64,000 bases of DNA from the NCBI GenBank assembly GCA_024226515.1, contig JAAELQ010000146.1, positions 89,338 through 153,337 on the forward strand, in the 5' to 3' direction. Both the position numbers and the translations under genes were made by a program. The notes beneath the pieces were generated by a model. It made no database searches, had not been told where the DNA came from, and saw only the letters and a program-made list of their open reading frames with translations. This document shows, piece by piece, positions 1 to 9,234 of this stretch (positions are counted from its first letter, which is position 1; every line of letters begins with the position of its first letter). Origin of the DNA: a bacterium. GTDB lineage: Bacteria > Acidobacteriota > Polarisedimenticolia > Polarisedimenticolales > Polarisedimenticolaceae.

Positions 1-1223
1 TCGGGAGTCGGCTTGCCCTCGATCGGCGCGGAGTTGACCGCCGTGCCGTGGCCGGTGAAGCAGACTCCGTCGTCGAGGCCCGGCGTGCCCTCGGGCGGTC
101 GGACCACCTCGATGATGGACAGGTCGTACTGCTTCGCGAACTCGAAATCGCGCTCGTCGTGACCCGGCACGGCCATGATGGCGCCGGTACCGTAGCTGTA
201 CAGCACGTAGTCCGCGACGAACACCGGGATGCGCGCCGCGGGATCGTCCGCGGGCAGCAGGGGATTCAGCGCGAAGCCGCCCGTGCGCACGCCGGTCTTT
301 TCCTTGGCCAGGTCGGTGCGCTCGAGGTCCGACTTGTTGACCGCGGCCTCGACGTAACGCTCGACCGCGTCACGCTGCTCGTCGGTCGTCAGGCGCTGCA
401 CGATCGGGTGCTCGGGCGCGACGACCATGAAGGTGGCGCCGAACAGCGTGTCCGGCCGCGTGGTGAACACGGTCAGCGACTCGCCGTCGAGTCCCTCGAG
501 CGGGAAGTCGATCTCCGCTCCCTCCGAACGGCCGATCCACTCGCGCTGCATGCTCTTGATCGACTCGGGCCAATCTACCGTTTCGAGCTCCTCGAGCAGT
601 CGGTCGGCGTAGGCCGTGATGCGGAACATCCACTGCTTCAGCGGACGCCGCACGCAGGGGTGGTCCTTGCGCTCGCAGCGCCCGTTGATCACCTCTTCGT
701 TGGCGAGCACCGTCTTGCACTCGGGGCACCACCAGACCGGACGGTCCGCGCTGTAGACCAGGCCGCGATCGTACAGCTGCGCGAAGATCCACTGCGTCCA
801 GCGGTAGTAGGCGGGGTCGCTGGTGTTGATCTCGCGGTCCCAGTCGTACGAGAGTCCGATCAGCCGCAACTGGCGGCGGAAGTTCTCCGTGTTCTCTCGC
901 GTCGTCTCTCGCGGGTGCTGGCCGCGGTCGATCGCATACTGTTCCGCAGGCAGGCCGAACGCATCCCAACCCATCGGGTGCAGCACGTTGAAGCCGTCCA
1001 TGCGCTTGCGGCGTGCGACGATGTCGCTGCCGATGTAGCCCACCGGGTGGCCGACGTGCAGGCCGGATCCGGAGGGGTAGGGGAACATGTCCAGCACGTA
1101 GTACTTGGGCTTGCCGGCGTCGAACTCCGCGTCGCCGGGGTTGGCGACGGCGAACGTGCGGCGCTTGAGCCAGCTCTGCTGCCAGCGTGTCTCGATCGTC
1201 GTCGGGTCGTAGGCCTGGCTCAC
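1..1223 (-). CDS. leuS: Leucyl-tRNA synthetase, N-terminal part (cut by window edge)
   Basis: Class I aminoacyl-tRNA synthetase that charges tRNA-Leu in the cytoplasm. Reading from the start, the protein has the Rossmann signature region with HVGH (the HIGH motif) preceded by PYPSGSGL, then the zinc-type insertion with WWCPECKTV, and the CP1 editing domain with the [12 protein letters not shown] motif typical of LeuRS. About 407 codons are present, roughly half of a normal LeuRS; the KMSKS loop and anticodon domains lie outside the window. The start chosen is a GTG (VSQAYDP) at the 3' end of this interval, preceded on the minus strand by a purine-rich GGAGGA stretch. Identification is firm; only the C-terminal half is missing because of the window edge. 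Confidence 0.96.
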   Translation of the reverse strand, partial: MSQAYDPTTIETRWQQSWLKRRTFAVANPGDAEFDAGKPKYYVLDMFPYPSGSGLHVGHPVGYIGSDIVARRKRMDGFNVLHPMGWDAFGLPAEQYAIDRGQHPRETTRENTENFRRQLRLIGLSYDWDREINTSDPAYYRWTQWIFAQLYDRGLVYSADRPVWWCPECKTVLANEEVINGRCERKDHPCVRRPLKQWMFRITAYADRLLEELETVDWPESIKSMQREWIGRSEGAEIDFPLEGLDGESLTVFTTRPDTLFGATFMVVAPEHPIVQRLTTDEQRDAVERYVEAAVNKSDLERTDLAKEKTGVRTGGFALNPLLPADDPAARIPVFVADYVLYSYGTGAIMAVPGHDERDFEFAKQYDLSIIEVVRPPEGTPGLDDGVCFTGHGTAVNSAPIEGKPTP

Positions 1224-1320
1224 TCCGTCCTCCTCCACGTGACAGGAAGGTTAGGAAGCGCCGCCCGCCGCGTCAACCGCGGCTCCTCGCCCCGGACGAA
1301 CCCGGCAGGTTCGGCGCACG

Positions 1321-3036
1321 CTACAGCCGGCGACTCTGCGGGTAGGGCAAGACGTCCAGGATCTCGCCTTCGGCGTGCCGCCGTTGCAGGTCGCACCAGA
1401 ACTCGGCCGTGAACAGGTCGGCGTGGTGCTCGTCGAACACCCGGCGCAGGTCGGGCGTCAGCCCGAGAAAGCGCGGGAACTCCTCCGGGAAGACGTCGTT
1501 CTCGGCGACCGAGTACCAGGGCTCGGCCGCCATCTCGTCCTCGGGGTTGCGCGCCGGCGGCAGCTTGCGGAAACGACAGTCCTCGAGGTGGCACAGCTCG
1601 TCGTAGTCGTAGAACACGACGCGCCCGTGGCGCGTGACGCCGAAGTTCTTCAGCAGGAAGTCGCCGGGGAAGATGTTGGCCGCCGCCAGCTCCTTGATCG
1701 CAGCGCCGTAGTCGATCAGCGCCCGGTGCCGTGCCGCCGTCTCGGCCTGCCGTAGGTAGACGTTGAGCGGAGTGATGCGGCGCTCGGTGTACAGGTGTGA
1801 GACGACGACGCGGTCGCCCTCCAGTCGGACGGTGTCCGCGGTCTCGTTCAGCAGGATGTCGAGCAGCTCGTCCGAGAACCGTTCGCGGTCGAACTCGAGC
1901 TGCTTGAATTCCTGGGCGTCGATCAGACGCCCGACGCGGTCGTGGCGGAACACCAGCCGGTAGCGGTCGATCACGCGCTGTCGCGTGATCGTCTTGGGAT
2001 AGGCGAACCGGTCGCGGATCACCTTGAACACGATGTCCAGCCCCGTCAGCACGAAGACCAGCATCACCATGCCCTGATCGCCCTCGGCGAGCTCGAAGCG
2101 GTCGTTCGAGCCCCGCAGATGCTCTTGCAGGCTGCGGTACAGCTCGGTCTTGCCACGCTTGTGAAACCCGAGCGAGGTATTGAGCTCCGCAATCGGCTTC
2201 TTCGGCAGGACCTGCATCAGGAACGCGATCACGTCGCGCGGCCGCTGCGTGGCTACGTTGAAGTACGAGCGGGTGAAGCTGAAGACGATGCTGGCCTCGT
2301 CCTCGTCGGTCAGCACGGCGTCGAGCGCGATGCCGTCGTCTCCGTGGAGCAACGGCAGCACGAGCGGGAACTCCCGCTCGCCCGCGACGAGCCGGCCCAC
2401 GAGGTAGGCTCCCTTGTTGCGGTAGAACACGGTGTCGATCAGCTCGGCAAGCTCGATCTTCGCCGTGCCCGTCTGGTCGCGCAGCCGCGCAGCTCCTCGT
2501 CGAACGTCGTCGTCGAGGCTGCGGAACGGGGCGGCAAACCCCTGGTCGCGCAGAATCTCCGCCAGCATCGACTCGACTCCGTCGGCGGGTTCGTATCGCC
2601 GCGCGACGCGCTCCGGACGCGATGGCTCCAGGTGGGTGGCTTCGGTCGCGACGAATTCGGTGTCGGGTTGCACGCCGACGGTGGTGAGCAGCCGCCGCAC
2701 CACGGAGTTGAAGAACGTGCGGGCGAGCTCGATGTGGGTCGTGCCGTGAATCCGCTCGCTGTACGCCCGTTTCAGCGCCGGCCAGAGCTCGTCGTTCGCC
2801 TCGCGAGCCCCGATCGTGTCGGCGATCTCTCGCTCGAGCGAGGCGATGCGGGTCGGATACAGCTCGAGCCTCTCGCGGGCGTCGGCCTGCGCCCCGACCC
2901 AGTCGCGATTCTCGAAGCGCATGCGCGCGCGAAGCGTCACACGGCGGAAGGCGTCGCCGTGGGCGCGAAACGAGGCGAGGATCGAGTCGACCACGCGCCC
3001 CACGAGCGCGTCGAGGTCCCGCGTGCCGGGGCTCAA
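1321..3036 (-). CDS. aceK: Isocitrate dehydrogenase kinase/phosphatase
   Basis: Bifunctional enzyme that phosphorylates and dephosphorylates isocitrate dehydrogenase, switching carbon between the TCA cycle and the glyoxylate shunt. The 571-residue product matches the usual AceK length (about 575) and contains the family's ATP-binding and phosphatase regions, including RSYFNVATQRPRD, the LPKKPIAELNTSLGFHKRGK stretch and the NIFPGDFLLKNFGVTRHG segment near the C-terminus with the following FYDYDE. I chose a TTG start whose TTGA overlaps the stop codon of the upstream oxidoreductase gene, implying translational coupling; the open frame continues upstream but that part is antisense-like and has no similarity to AceK. 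No isocitrate lyase or malate synthase gene is in the window, so the shunt itself is not shown here. Confidence 0.95.
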   Translation of the reverse strand: MSPGTRDLDALVGRVVDSILASFRAHGDAFRRVTLRARMRFENRDWVGAQADARERLELYPTRIASLEREIADTIGAREANDELWPALKRAYSERIHGTTHIELARTFFNSVVRRLLTTVGVQPDTEFVATEATHLEPSRPERVARRYEPADGVESMLAEILRDQGFAAPFRSLDDDVRRGAARLRDQTGTAKIELAELIDTVFYRNKGAYLVGRLVAGEREFPLVLPLLHGDDGIALDAVLTDEDEASIVFSFTRSYFNVATQRPRDVIAFLMQVLPKKPIAELNTSLGFHKRGKTELYRSLQEHLRGSNDRFELAEGDQGMVMLVFVLTGLDIVFKVIRDRFAYPKTITRQRVIDRYRLVFRHDRVGRLIDAQEFKQLEFDRERFSDELLDILLNETADTVRLEGDRVVVSHLYTERRITPLNVYLRQAETAARHRALIDYGAAIKELAAANIFPGDFLLKNFGVTRHGRVVFYDYDELCHLEDCRFRKLPPARNPEDEMAAEPWYSVAENDVFPEEFPRFLGLTPDLRRVFDEHHADLFTAEFWCDLQRRHAEGEILDVLPYPQSRRL

Positions 3037-5756
3037 GGGGTGTCGTCCCCGATGCGATAGGCATCGGCGTGCGGGTGCAGCGGGCGGTTGAGCCACAGCG
3101 GGCGGCGCAGGCCGCCGGGCCCCGGGGCCGGCCGTGTGCGTTCGAGCCACGCACGGTACACACGCTCGGACTCCCGCGTATCGACGAACACGTCGCCGAA
3201 TCGATCGTCGGCCTGTGCCGGCGCGACGCGCACCCGCTGATGCCAGCAGTGCATGCCGCTGATCGGATCGGGCTGGACGGGGAACGTCAGGTTCTGATTC
3301 ACCCCCGCCTCCTGCCACCAGACGCGCGTCGTGTCGGGGTCGCTGCTGGCATACGGCTGCACCGGGGACTGCTGCCGGAAGCGGAACGTCCCGTCGCCCC
3401 GCTCGAGCGCGACGCGCACCGACGCCTGGTGATCGACTCCGGCCTCGTCGTGCAGGCGCCAGCGGCCGACGTGGTGCGAGCAGGCGACCACGCCCGGGCG
3501 GATCCCCTCGGTGATCCAGACGCGGGGAATGAAGTGGCCGATCTCCGTCGTGACGCGGGCGAGCTCGCCCGCCGCCAGCCCGATCCGCTCGGCGTCCTCC
3601 GGGTGGACCCAGAGCGGGTTCGTGTGCGAGATCTCCTGCAACCACTTCGCGTTCGACGAGCGCGTGTGGATCAGCGTCGGCAGCCGGAAGGTCGGCAGCA
3701 GGACCAGCTGGTCCTCGTCGAGCTCGCGCCAGTGAACGTGCGAACGAATGTAGGCCGGGCACGCCTGATCGGCGTGACCCCAGTCGACGAGGGTCGACGA
3801 GAAGATCTCCAGTCGGCCGCTGGGCGTGCGGAAGCCGACCCGGCCCGCGACGCCGGCGCCCTCGGTCGTGGCCAGCGCGGGTCCCTCGCGCTCGAACCGC
3901 TGTTGCCCGGCGTACGGCACGTCGAACGCGCCGTAGCGTCGCATGTACTCGAGCGGCGTCAGTCCCTCGCGCTCAGCGGCGGCGGGCAGCCCGGGCACGG
4001 CGTTGTCGAAGATGTCGGCGTAGTACTCGTCCAGCGAGACCGGCTCACCGGGCCGCTCGGCCGACTCGTAGTACTTGCGAATGCCGCGTGACCCGTCGGG
4101 ATCGATGCGGTGGGTCAGCGCGATCCAGAACTCCGCCTCCTCCCACACCTCGCCGGGGTTGGCGTCCAGCGTCGTCGCGGAGGGAGAGCCCTCGCGCCGC
4201 ATGTGCTCGCGCAGTACCGGTTGCCGGAAACCGATCCACGTGCCGGCGTGCGTTTCCTGACTCATCAGGTCGTGCCGCTCGGGGCCGAGGCCCATCGGCA
4301 GGACGTAGTCCGCCCACTGCGCGGTCTCGGACCAGATCGGCGTCAACGCGACGTGGCAGCCGACGGCTTTCTCGTCCTCCAGCATACCGATCCACGAGCA
4401 GCCGTCCGGATTGGTCCACACCGGGTTGTAGACGCGCGAGAAGTAGACGTCGATCTTCTTCCCCTGATCGCGCAACAGGTGCGGTAGCAGGAAGCTCATC
4501 TCGTAGTGCGCCAGCGGGAACTCGCGCGGCCAGATCAGCTCGTTCCAGCGCGGCAGCGGCGGCGGCGAGAGCGTCGGGCGGGGCACGAACTTGTCCCAGC
4601 TGTTTGGGTTCACGCCTCCGGGGACGCCGATGCTCCCGGTCAGCGCGTGCAGCAGGAACAGGCTGCGCGCGATCTGCCATCCGCCGAGGTTGCCCGACGC
4701 GGCGTTGCGCCACAGGTGGCTCGAGAAACGCGACCCGGCCGCGGCGATCTCGTCGGCCAACGTGTCCACGAGGCCCGGGGCGATGCGGCACTCCTCGGCG
4801 ACGTACTCCGGAGTGAAGCGCGCGTAGGTCGTGGTCAGCTGCTCGAGGAACCGATCGAACGTCCCCGGACCGTCCGGGTCGAGCGCGGCCAGGTAGCTCT
4901 CCCAGTTGACCCAGCGCTCGAGGAACGCGTGGTCGATGCGTTCGGATTCAAGCAAGCGGTGCGCGACGCCGAGCAACAGCGCGGCCTCGCTGCCGGGCCA
5001 GGTCGCGATCCAGTGGTCGGCGTGCGTCGCGGTGTTGCTCAGCCGGCTATCGACGACGGCGACGCGCGCGCCGCCCTGCTTGGCCTCGATGATGCGCTGG
5101 GCGTGCGGGTTGAAGTAGTGGCCCGTCTCGAGGTGCGCGGAAAGCAGCAGCGTGAAGCGCGTTTCCGAGAAGTCCGGAGACGGGCGATCCGCTCCCATCC
5201 AGAACGCGTATCCCGTGCGCGCCGAGGCGCTGCAGACGTTGGTGTGGCTGTTGTGTCCGTCGACGCCCCACGCGCCGAGCATGCGCGTGACGAAGTGATC
5301 GTCGCCCGGGCGCCCCACGTGGTACATCACCTCGTCGTGCCGACCGTCGTCCAGCGCGCGGCGGATACGGCCGCCGATGTCGTCCAGCGCCGACTCCCAG
5401 CTGACGGGCTCGAACTTGCCCGAGCCGCGCGGGCCGCTGCGCTTGAGCGGCTGCAGGATGCGTTCCGGAGAGCGGACCTGGTTCAGCGTCGCAGGTCCTT
5501 TTGCGCAGGTCCGACCGCGGCTTCCGGGGTGCACCGGGTTGCCCTCGAACTTGCGAATCTCGCCCGTCGACTTGTCGACGAAGGCGAGCAGCCCGCACGC
5601 GGACTCGCAGTTGAAGCAGATCGTGGGGACGCAGCGGTAGCGGCGTTCGACGCGCTCGGGCCACGCCGTCCCGTCGAACTCGACCCAGTCCTCCCACTGC
5701 TCGGGCGGTGGGCCTTCGTTCAGTTCCCAGGGTGTGTTTCGCGGACGGCGCGACAT
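3033..5756 (-). CDS. Molybdopterin oxidoreductase catalytic subunit (DMSO reductase superfamily)
   Basis: Large (907 residues) Mo-bisPGD enzyme subunit. Near residue 47 it has the [4Fe-4S] ligand pattern CFNCESAC followed about 30 residues later by CAKG, and then the molybdopterin fold blocks, including HTNVCSASARTG, where the cysteine is the probable Mo ligand, and the C-terminal dinucleotide-binding domain. There is no Tat twin-arginine signal with a hydrophobic core at the N-terminus, so the subunit probably faces the cytoplasm, as in SoeABC-type sulfite dehydrogenases and unlike periplasmic Psr/Phs/Dms enzymes. It lies 7 bp downstream of the fused FeS/NrfD subunit and overlaps aceK. Substrate is not determined by sequence: sulfite oxidation or polysulfide-type chemistry are the main candidates. 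Confidence 0.88.
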   Translation of the reverse strand: MSRRPRNTPWELNEGPPPEQWEDWVEFDGTAWPERVERRYRCVPTICFNCESACGLLAFVDKSTGEIRKFEGNPVHPGSRGRTCAKGPATLNQVRSPERILQPLKRSGPRGSGKFEPVSWESALDDIGGRIRRALDDGRHDEVMYHVGRPGDDHFVTRMLGAWGVDGHNSHTNVCSASARTGYAFWMGADRPSPDFSETRFTLLLSAHLETGHYFNPHAQRIIEAKQGGARVAVVDSRLSNTATHADHWIATWPGSEAALLLGVAHRLLESERIDHAFLERWVNWESYLAALDPDGPGTFDRFLEQLTTTYARFTPEYVAEECRIAPGLVDTLADEIAAAGSRFSSHLWRNAASGNLGGWQIARSLFLLHALTGSIGVPGGVNPNSWDKFVPRPTLSPPPLPRWNELIWPREFPLAHYEMSFLLPHLLRDQGKKIDVYFSRVYNPVWTNPDGCSWIGMLEDEKAVGCHVALTPIWSETAQWADYVLPMGLGPERHDLMSQETHAGTWIGFRQPVLREHMRREGSPSATTLDANPGEVWEEAEFWIALTHRIDPDGSRGIRKYYESAERPGEPVSLDEYYADIFDNAVPGLPAAAEREGLTPLEYMRRYGAFDVPYAGQQRFEREGPALATTEGAGVAGRVGFRTPSGRLEIFSSTLVDWGHADQACPAYIRSHVHWRELDEDQLVLLPTFRLPTLIHTRSSNAKWLQEISHTNPLWVHPEDAERIGLAAGELARVTTEIGHFIPRVWITEGIRPGVVACSHHVGRWRLHDEAGVDHQASVRVALERGDGTFRFRQQSPVQPYASSDPDTTRVWWQEAGVNQNLTFPVQPDPISGMHCWHQRVRVAPAQADDRFGDVFVDTRESERVYRAWLERTRPAPGPGGLRRPLWLNRPLHPHADAYRIGDDTP

Positions 5757-5763
5757 GTATACC

Positions 5764-7281
5764 TCAGCTGATCGCGGTTGCCTGACCGGCGCGCACGAGA
5801 TCGTCCTGCTCCAGCACCAGGCCGACGAGCGCCAGCACGGCGGCGAGAATCCAGACGGCAGGAAACGGCACCAGGAACAGTACGAGCGGAAGCAGCGTTC
5901 CGACGAGCAACGTGGTGCGATGGCGGCCGGCGAGCGGCCCGTGGGTCAGCACGCGCATGCTGCGCGCGTACTCGCGTTCGCGCCCGCGCGGCGCGAGGCG
6001 GCCGGCGACGCGACCCAGGGCGAGGGACGCCAGCAGCATCGACGCGGCCATCGAGCGGAAGACGTCCGGCGATCCGCCGAGATCGCTCAGCGAGGCCGCG
6101 AGCAGCCAGAACGACGCGCCGGCGAGGATCGCGTGGATCACCAGCAGCGGCGCCATCCCGCGCCCCATCCACAGCACGCGCCCCCTGGACTGGGCGAACA
6201 GCCAGGCCGTGTAGGCGGCGGTCAGCACGCCCAGCGCGGCCGTGCCGTAGACGAGCGCGATCCGCGTCGCGGCGGCCGGTCGAAGCTCCAGCAGCGCCAG
6301 CGCGAGGCAGCCCGTCAGCAGGGCGCCGTAGCCCATCAGAATCAACGTCCCTCGCGTCAGCCACGAGCTCCAGTTCGGGTAACGCAAGATGTACCAGAAG
6401 CGCTCGGGTCGCTTCAGGTCGGCGACGAGCAGCACGGAGGTCAGCGCGAGCATGAGCAGCGCGGTCAGCGAGGCCAGCGCCAGGCTCTTCGGGCTCCCGT
6501 CGCCCGTCGTGAACAGCGGCAGGCCCGCGACGAACGCGCCCGCGGCGAGCGACTTGGTGCCGAGGTAGGCCGACACGCGCGTGCCCCATGCGGGCGGGTG
6601 CGTCACGTCGTAGACGGTTCGCGGCGCCGCCCGATCCTCGAGTCGCTCGAACATCTGCGTGTCGAGCTGCAGCCCGGCTTGCTGCTGGGCCCAGATGAAG
6701 CCGCTGCCGGCATTGGTCGTCAGCGGCGCGATGCCGGCGTCGTCGACGTCGCGGTACCAGACATTGGGCGACGTGCCGGCCTCCTGCTTGCGCGCCGCGA
6801 GCCCGCCCTCGCGCTTCATCTGAGAGACACGGCTCTCGGGATCGTCGAAGTCGCCGGGGATGATCGCCTCGGTCGGGCAGACGACGGCGCACGCCGGCGC
6901 GAGGCCGCGCTCGAAGCGGTGCGCACAGAAGTGACACTTCTCCGCGGTGCCGGTGGCGTCGTGGATGTACAGCGCGTCGTAGGGGCAGGCCTGCAGGCAG
7001 CTCTTGCAGCCGATGCAGCGCTCGGAGTCGATGTCGACGATGCCGTCGTCACGTTTGTGCAGCGCTCCGACGGGGCAGATCGTGACGCACGGTGCGTCGC
7101 TGCACTGGTTGCAGCGCAACACGGCGAACGACCGGCGAGTCTCGGGGAACTGCCCGCGCTCGGTGTACTTGACCCACGTGCGAAAACTGCCCAGGGGGAC
7201 ATCGTTCTCGGACTTGCACGCGACGGTGCAGGCGTGGCACCCGATGCATCGGGAGTGGTCGATCACGAAGCCTTGCTGCAC
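5764..7281 (-). CDS. Fused four-cluster ferredoxin / NrfD-type membrane subunit
   Basis: One 505-residue polypeptide combining the electron-transfer and membrane quinone-binding subunits of a molybdoenzyme complex. Residues about 1-180 carry four cysteine sets (CIGCHACTVAC, CNQCSDAPCVTICP, CIGCKSCLQACP, CHFC with CAVVCP), consistent with four [4Fe-4S] clusters. Residues about 250-500 hold around eight hydrophobic helices with the NrfD-like RPERFWYILRYPNW stretch. In most related complexes these are separate B and C subunits. The start is a GTG (VQQGFVID) with only a weak ribosome site. The gene is first in the operon, followed at once by the molybdopterin subunit. Quinone-linked electron flow is inferred from the family. 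Confidence 0.9.
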   Translation of the reverse strand: MQQGFVIDHSRCIGCHACTVACKSENDVPLGSFRTWVKYTERGQFPETRRSFAVLRCNQCSDAPCVTICPVGALHKRDDGIVDIDSERCIGCKSCLQACPYDALYIHDATGTAEKCHFCAHRFERGLAPACAVVCPTEAIIPGDFDDPESRVSQMKREGGLAARKQEAGTSPNVWYRDVDDAGIAPLTTNAGSGFIWAQQQAGLQLDTQMFERLEDRAAPRTVYDVTHPPAWGTRVSAYLGTKSLAAGAFVAGLPLFTTGDGSPKSLALASLTALLMLALTSVLLVADLKRPERFWYILRYPNWSSWLTRGTLILMGYGALLTGCLALALLELRPAAATRIALVYGTAALGVLTAAYTAWLFAQSRGRVLWMGRGMAPLLVIHAILAGASFWLLAASLSDLGGSPDVFRSMAASMLLASLALGRVAGRLAPRGREREYARSMRVLTHGPLAGRHRTTLLVGTLLPLVLFLVPFPAVWILAAVLALVGLVLEQDDLVRAGQATAIS

Positions 7282-7322
7282 GCGCGGGATCGTACCAGAT
7301 CGGCTCCGAGGCCGACAGCTCC

Positions 7323-7331
7323 TGTTACAAT
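7323..7331 (+). promoter_or_regulatory. Possible extended -10 promoter element
   Basis: TGT followed directly by TACAAT fits an extended -10 (TGnTATAAT) element, 21 nt before the GTG of the small membrane protein gene. No convincing -35 is seen 17 bp upstream, as expected if the extended -10 is used. It lies in the divergent region with the FeS/NrfD gene. Confidence 0.4.
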
Positions 7332-7352
7332 GCGGGGTCCTGGAGGTCAGCC

Positions 7353-7694
7353 GTGCTTCGAAGGGTCGCCCTCGGGGCGCTCGCGGTCGCCTCGCCGTTG
7401 CTCGTCGTCGCCTGCGGGATCGGCGGAACGTCGAGTTGGTTGTTCGTGATCCCGTCGCTGCTGGTGCCGGTTGCCCTGATCGCGCTCGCCGCGTCCACGC
7501 TGCGTGATTCGCGGCGCGTGCTGCTGCCGTTGCTGGCGCTCGGCGCCCTGCTCGTCGGCTCCGGCGCCGGAATCCTCTGGCTACCCGCCCCCGCCTCGAC
7601 CTGGCTGATGGCGTTCGGGCTCGGCCTGCTGCCGTTGCTCGTCGTGGGACTGGGCTTTGCCGTCACGTTCGACGCCGGGGGCGACCGCGAATGA
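7353..7694 (+). CDS. Small three-helix membrane protein, probable symporter partner
   Basis: 113 residues with about three to four hydrophobic segments and no recognised domain. The start is GTG, with TGGAGG about 7 nt upstream. Its stop region overlaps the start of the sodium:solute symporter gene by 4 bp (ATGA), so the two are translationally coupled. Small membrane proteins frequently precede SSS-family symporters (for example YhdT with PanF, or DUF485 and DUF4212 partners); this one could be such a partner, but I cannot assign it to any of these families from sequence alone. Confidence 0.65.
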   Translation: MLRRVALGALAVASPLLVVACGIGGTSSWLFVIPSLLVPVALIALAASTLRDSRRVLLPLLALGALLVGSGAGILWLPAPASTWLMAFGLGLLPLLVVGLGFAVTFDAGGDRE

Positions 7695-9193
7695 GCCCGA
7701 GCGGAGGCAGCTCGGCGTGGTGGGTCGCGCTGGCCTACCTGCTGCTCGTCTTCGCCATCGGCTGGTGGTCCGCGCGGCGGACGAGGACTCCGCGGGACTT
7801 TTTCATCGCCGGACAGGGGATCGGCCTGTTCGTGACCGGACTGGCCACGATGTCCGCCGCCTTCAGCGGCTTCGTGTTCCTCGGGGGGCCGGGCCTGACC
7901 TATCGCATCGGCGTGGGATCGCTGTTCATCGTGCTTCCGGCGGGGTACACGGCGGGGATGCTGTGCTGGGTGCTGGCGGGCAAGCTGCGGGCACTGGCCG
8001 GGGTGCACGAGGTGTTCACGATTCCCGACGTCGTCGCGCTGCGGTACCCCGGGCGCGCGCCGCGCGGGCTGGCGGCGATCGGCGTTCTGCTGGGCAGCGT
8101 CGCCTACCTCGGGTTGCAGATCCGCGCGCTCGGACTTCTGCTGCAGATGATGCTGGGGCTCGACAGCGCGTTGTGGGCAATGTTGCTCGGCCTGCTGGTG
8201 CTGACGTTGTACTCCGCGGTCGGGGGGATGATCGCTGGAGTGTACACGGACGTCGCGCAGGGATTCCTGATGGTCGTCGGTGCTGTGGTCGTGTTCCTGA
8301 TCGCGTTGCGCTCGACCGGCGGGTGGGGTGAGATGACCTCGGCCATCGCCGCTTCCGAGACGTTCGGCCCGTCGTTCCTCGATCCGCTGGGACGCATCGG
8401 AGCGCTGCAGGCCTTCGGCTACTTCTTCGTCTTCGGCGTCGGTGTCCTCGGACAGCCGCAGATGTTGCACAAGTTCTTCATGATCGCCGACGCGAGGAAG
8501 CTGCGCTGGCTGCCGCTCGTGCTGGGCGGCAGCCAGGCGCTGTGCCTGCTGATCTGGATCGGGATCGGCCTCGCCGTTCCCGCCCTCGTCGCGTCCGGAG
8601 CGCTGGCCGCGCCGGCGCGTCCGGACGAGGCGGCGCCGCTGTTCCTCAGCACCCAAGCGCCGGAGCTCGTCACCGGCCTCGTCTTCGCGGCAATCGTCTC
8701 CGCGATCATGTCCACCGCGGACTCGTTTCTCAACATCGGTTCGGCCGCGCTGGTGCGCGACCTGCCGCGCGCGCTTGGCCGACGCGTGCACGACGAGCTG
8801 CTGTGGGGCCGGCTGGCTGTGTTCGTCATCTCGGCGCTCGCCGCTCTGTTCGCCTGGTTCTACGGCGACCTGATCGCGATGCTCGGCACGTTCGCCTTCG
8901 GCGTGTTCGGCGCGGCGCTCGCCCCCGCGCTGGCCGTCGGATCGAGCTGGGCGCGCCCGACCGCCACGGCGGCCACGGCGTCGATCGCGACGGGTCTCGT
9001 CGCCACGGTCGCCCTCGAGTTGCTCGCGCGCTGGGGCAAGAGCCCGCTGGCCGAGGGAGCCGTGCCGGCGGCCGCCGCGCTGGGCTGCTCGCTGACCGTG
9101 TTCCTGGCGGTGAGCTGGTGGACGGGAGCGTCGGGCCGCTGCGGGGCCGCGCCCGGCGTGGCGCGGCAGCTCGGCATTGACGATCCGTCCTGA
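7691..9193 (+). CDS. Sodium:solute symporter (SSS family)
   Basis: 500-residue inner-membrane transporter with about 13 hydrophobic helices, the SSS length and fold. Family features seen are the N-terminal FFIAGQGIG stretch after TM1, the TM2 region TMSAAFSGFVFLGGPG, YSAVGGMIAGVYTDV around residue 175, and AIVSAIMSTADSFLNIGSA around residue 335, the conserved TM8 sodium-site region. It overlaps the preceding small membrane protein gene by 4 bp. Substrate is unknown; the general resemblance is to the acetate/proline/pantothenate branch. The next gene, an aldehyde dehydrogenase 41 bp away, might act on a product of the imported substrate, but this is only positional. Confidence 0.9.
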   Translation: MSPSGGSSAWWVALAYLLLVFAIGWWSARRTRTPRDFFIAGQGIGLFVTGLATMSAAFSGFVFLGGPGLTYRIGVGSLFIVLPAGYTAGMLCWVLAGKLRALAGVHEVFTIPDVVALRYPGRAPRGLAAIGVLLGSVAYLGLQIRALGLLLQMMLGLDSALWAMLLGLLVLTLYSAVGGMIAGVYTDVAQGFLMVVGAVVVFLIALRSTGGWGEMTSAIAASETFGPSFLDPLGRIGALQAFGYFFVFGVGVLGQPQMLHKFFMIADARKLRWLPLVLGGSQALCLLIWIGIGLAVPALVASGALAAPARPDEAAPLFLSTQAPELVTGLVFAAIVSAIMSTADSFLNIGSAALVRDLPRALGRRVHDELLWGRLAVFVISALAALFAWFYGDLIAMLGTFAFGVFGAALAPALAVGSSWARPTATAATASIATGLVATVALELLARWGKSPLAEGAVPAAAALGCSLTVFLAVSWWTGASGRCGAAPGVARQLGIDDPS

Positions 9194-9234
9194 TCGAACC
9201 GGAAGTCGTCCACCACGATGGTATTCTGCGGCCG

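Noticed and set aside
5734..7449. Plus-strand 571-codon open frame, very rich in Arg, Gln and Ala
   Set aside because: It is antisense to the FeS/NrfD gene, which has clear cluster motifs and membrane helices.
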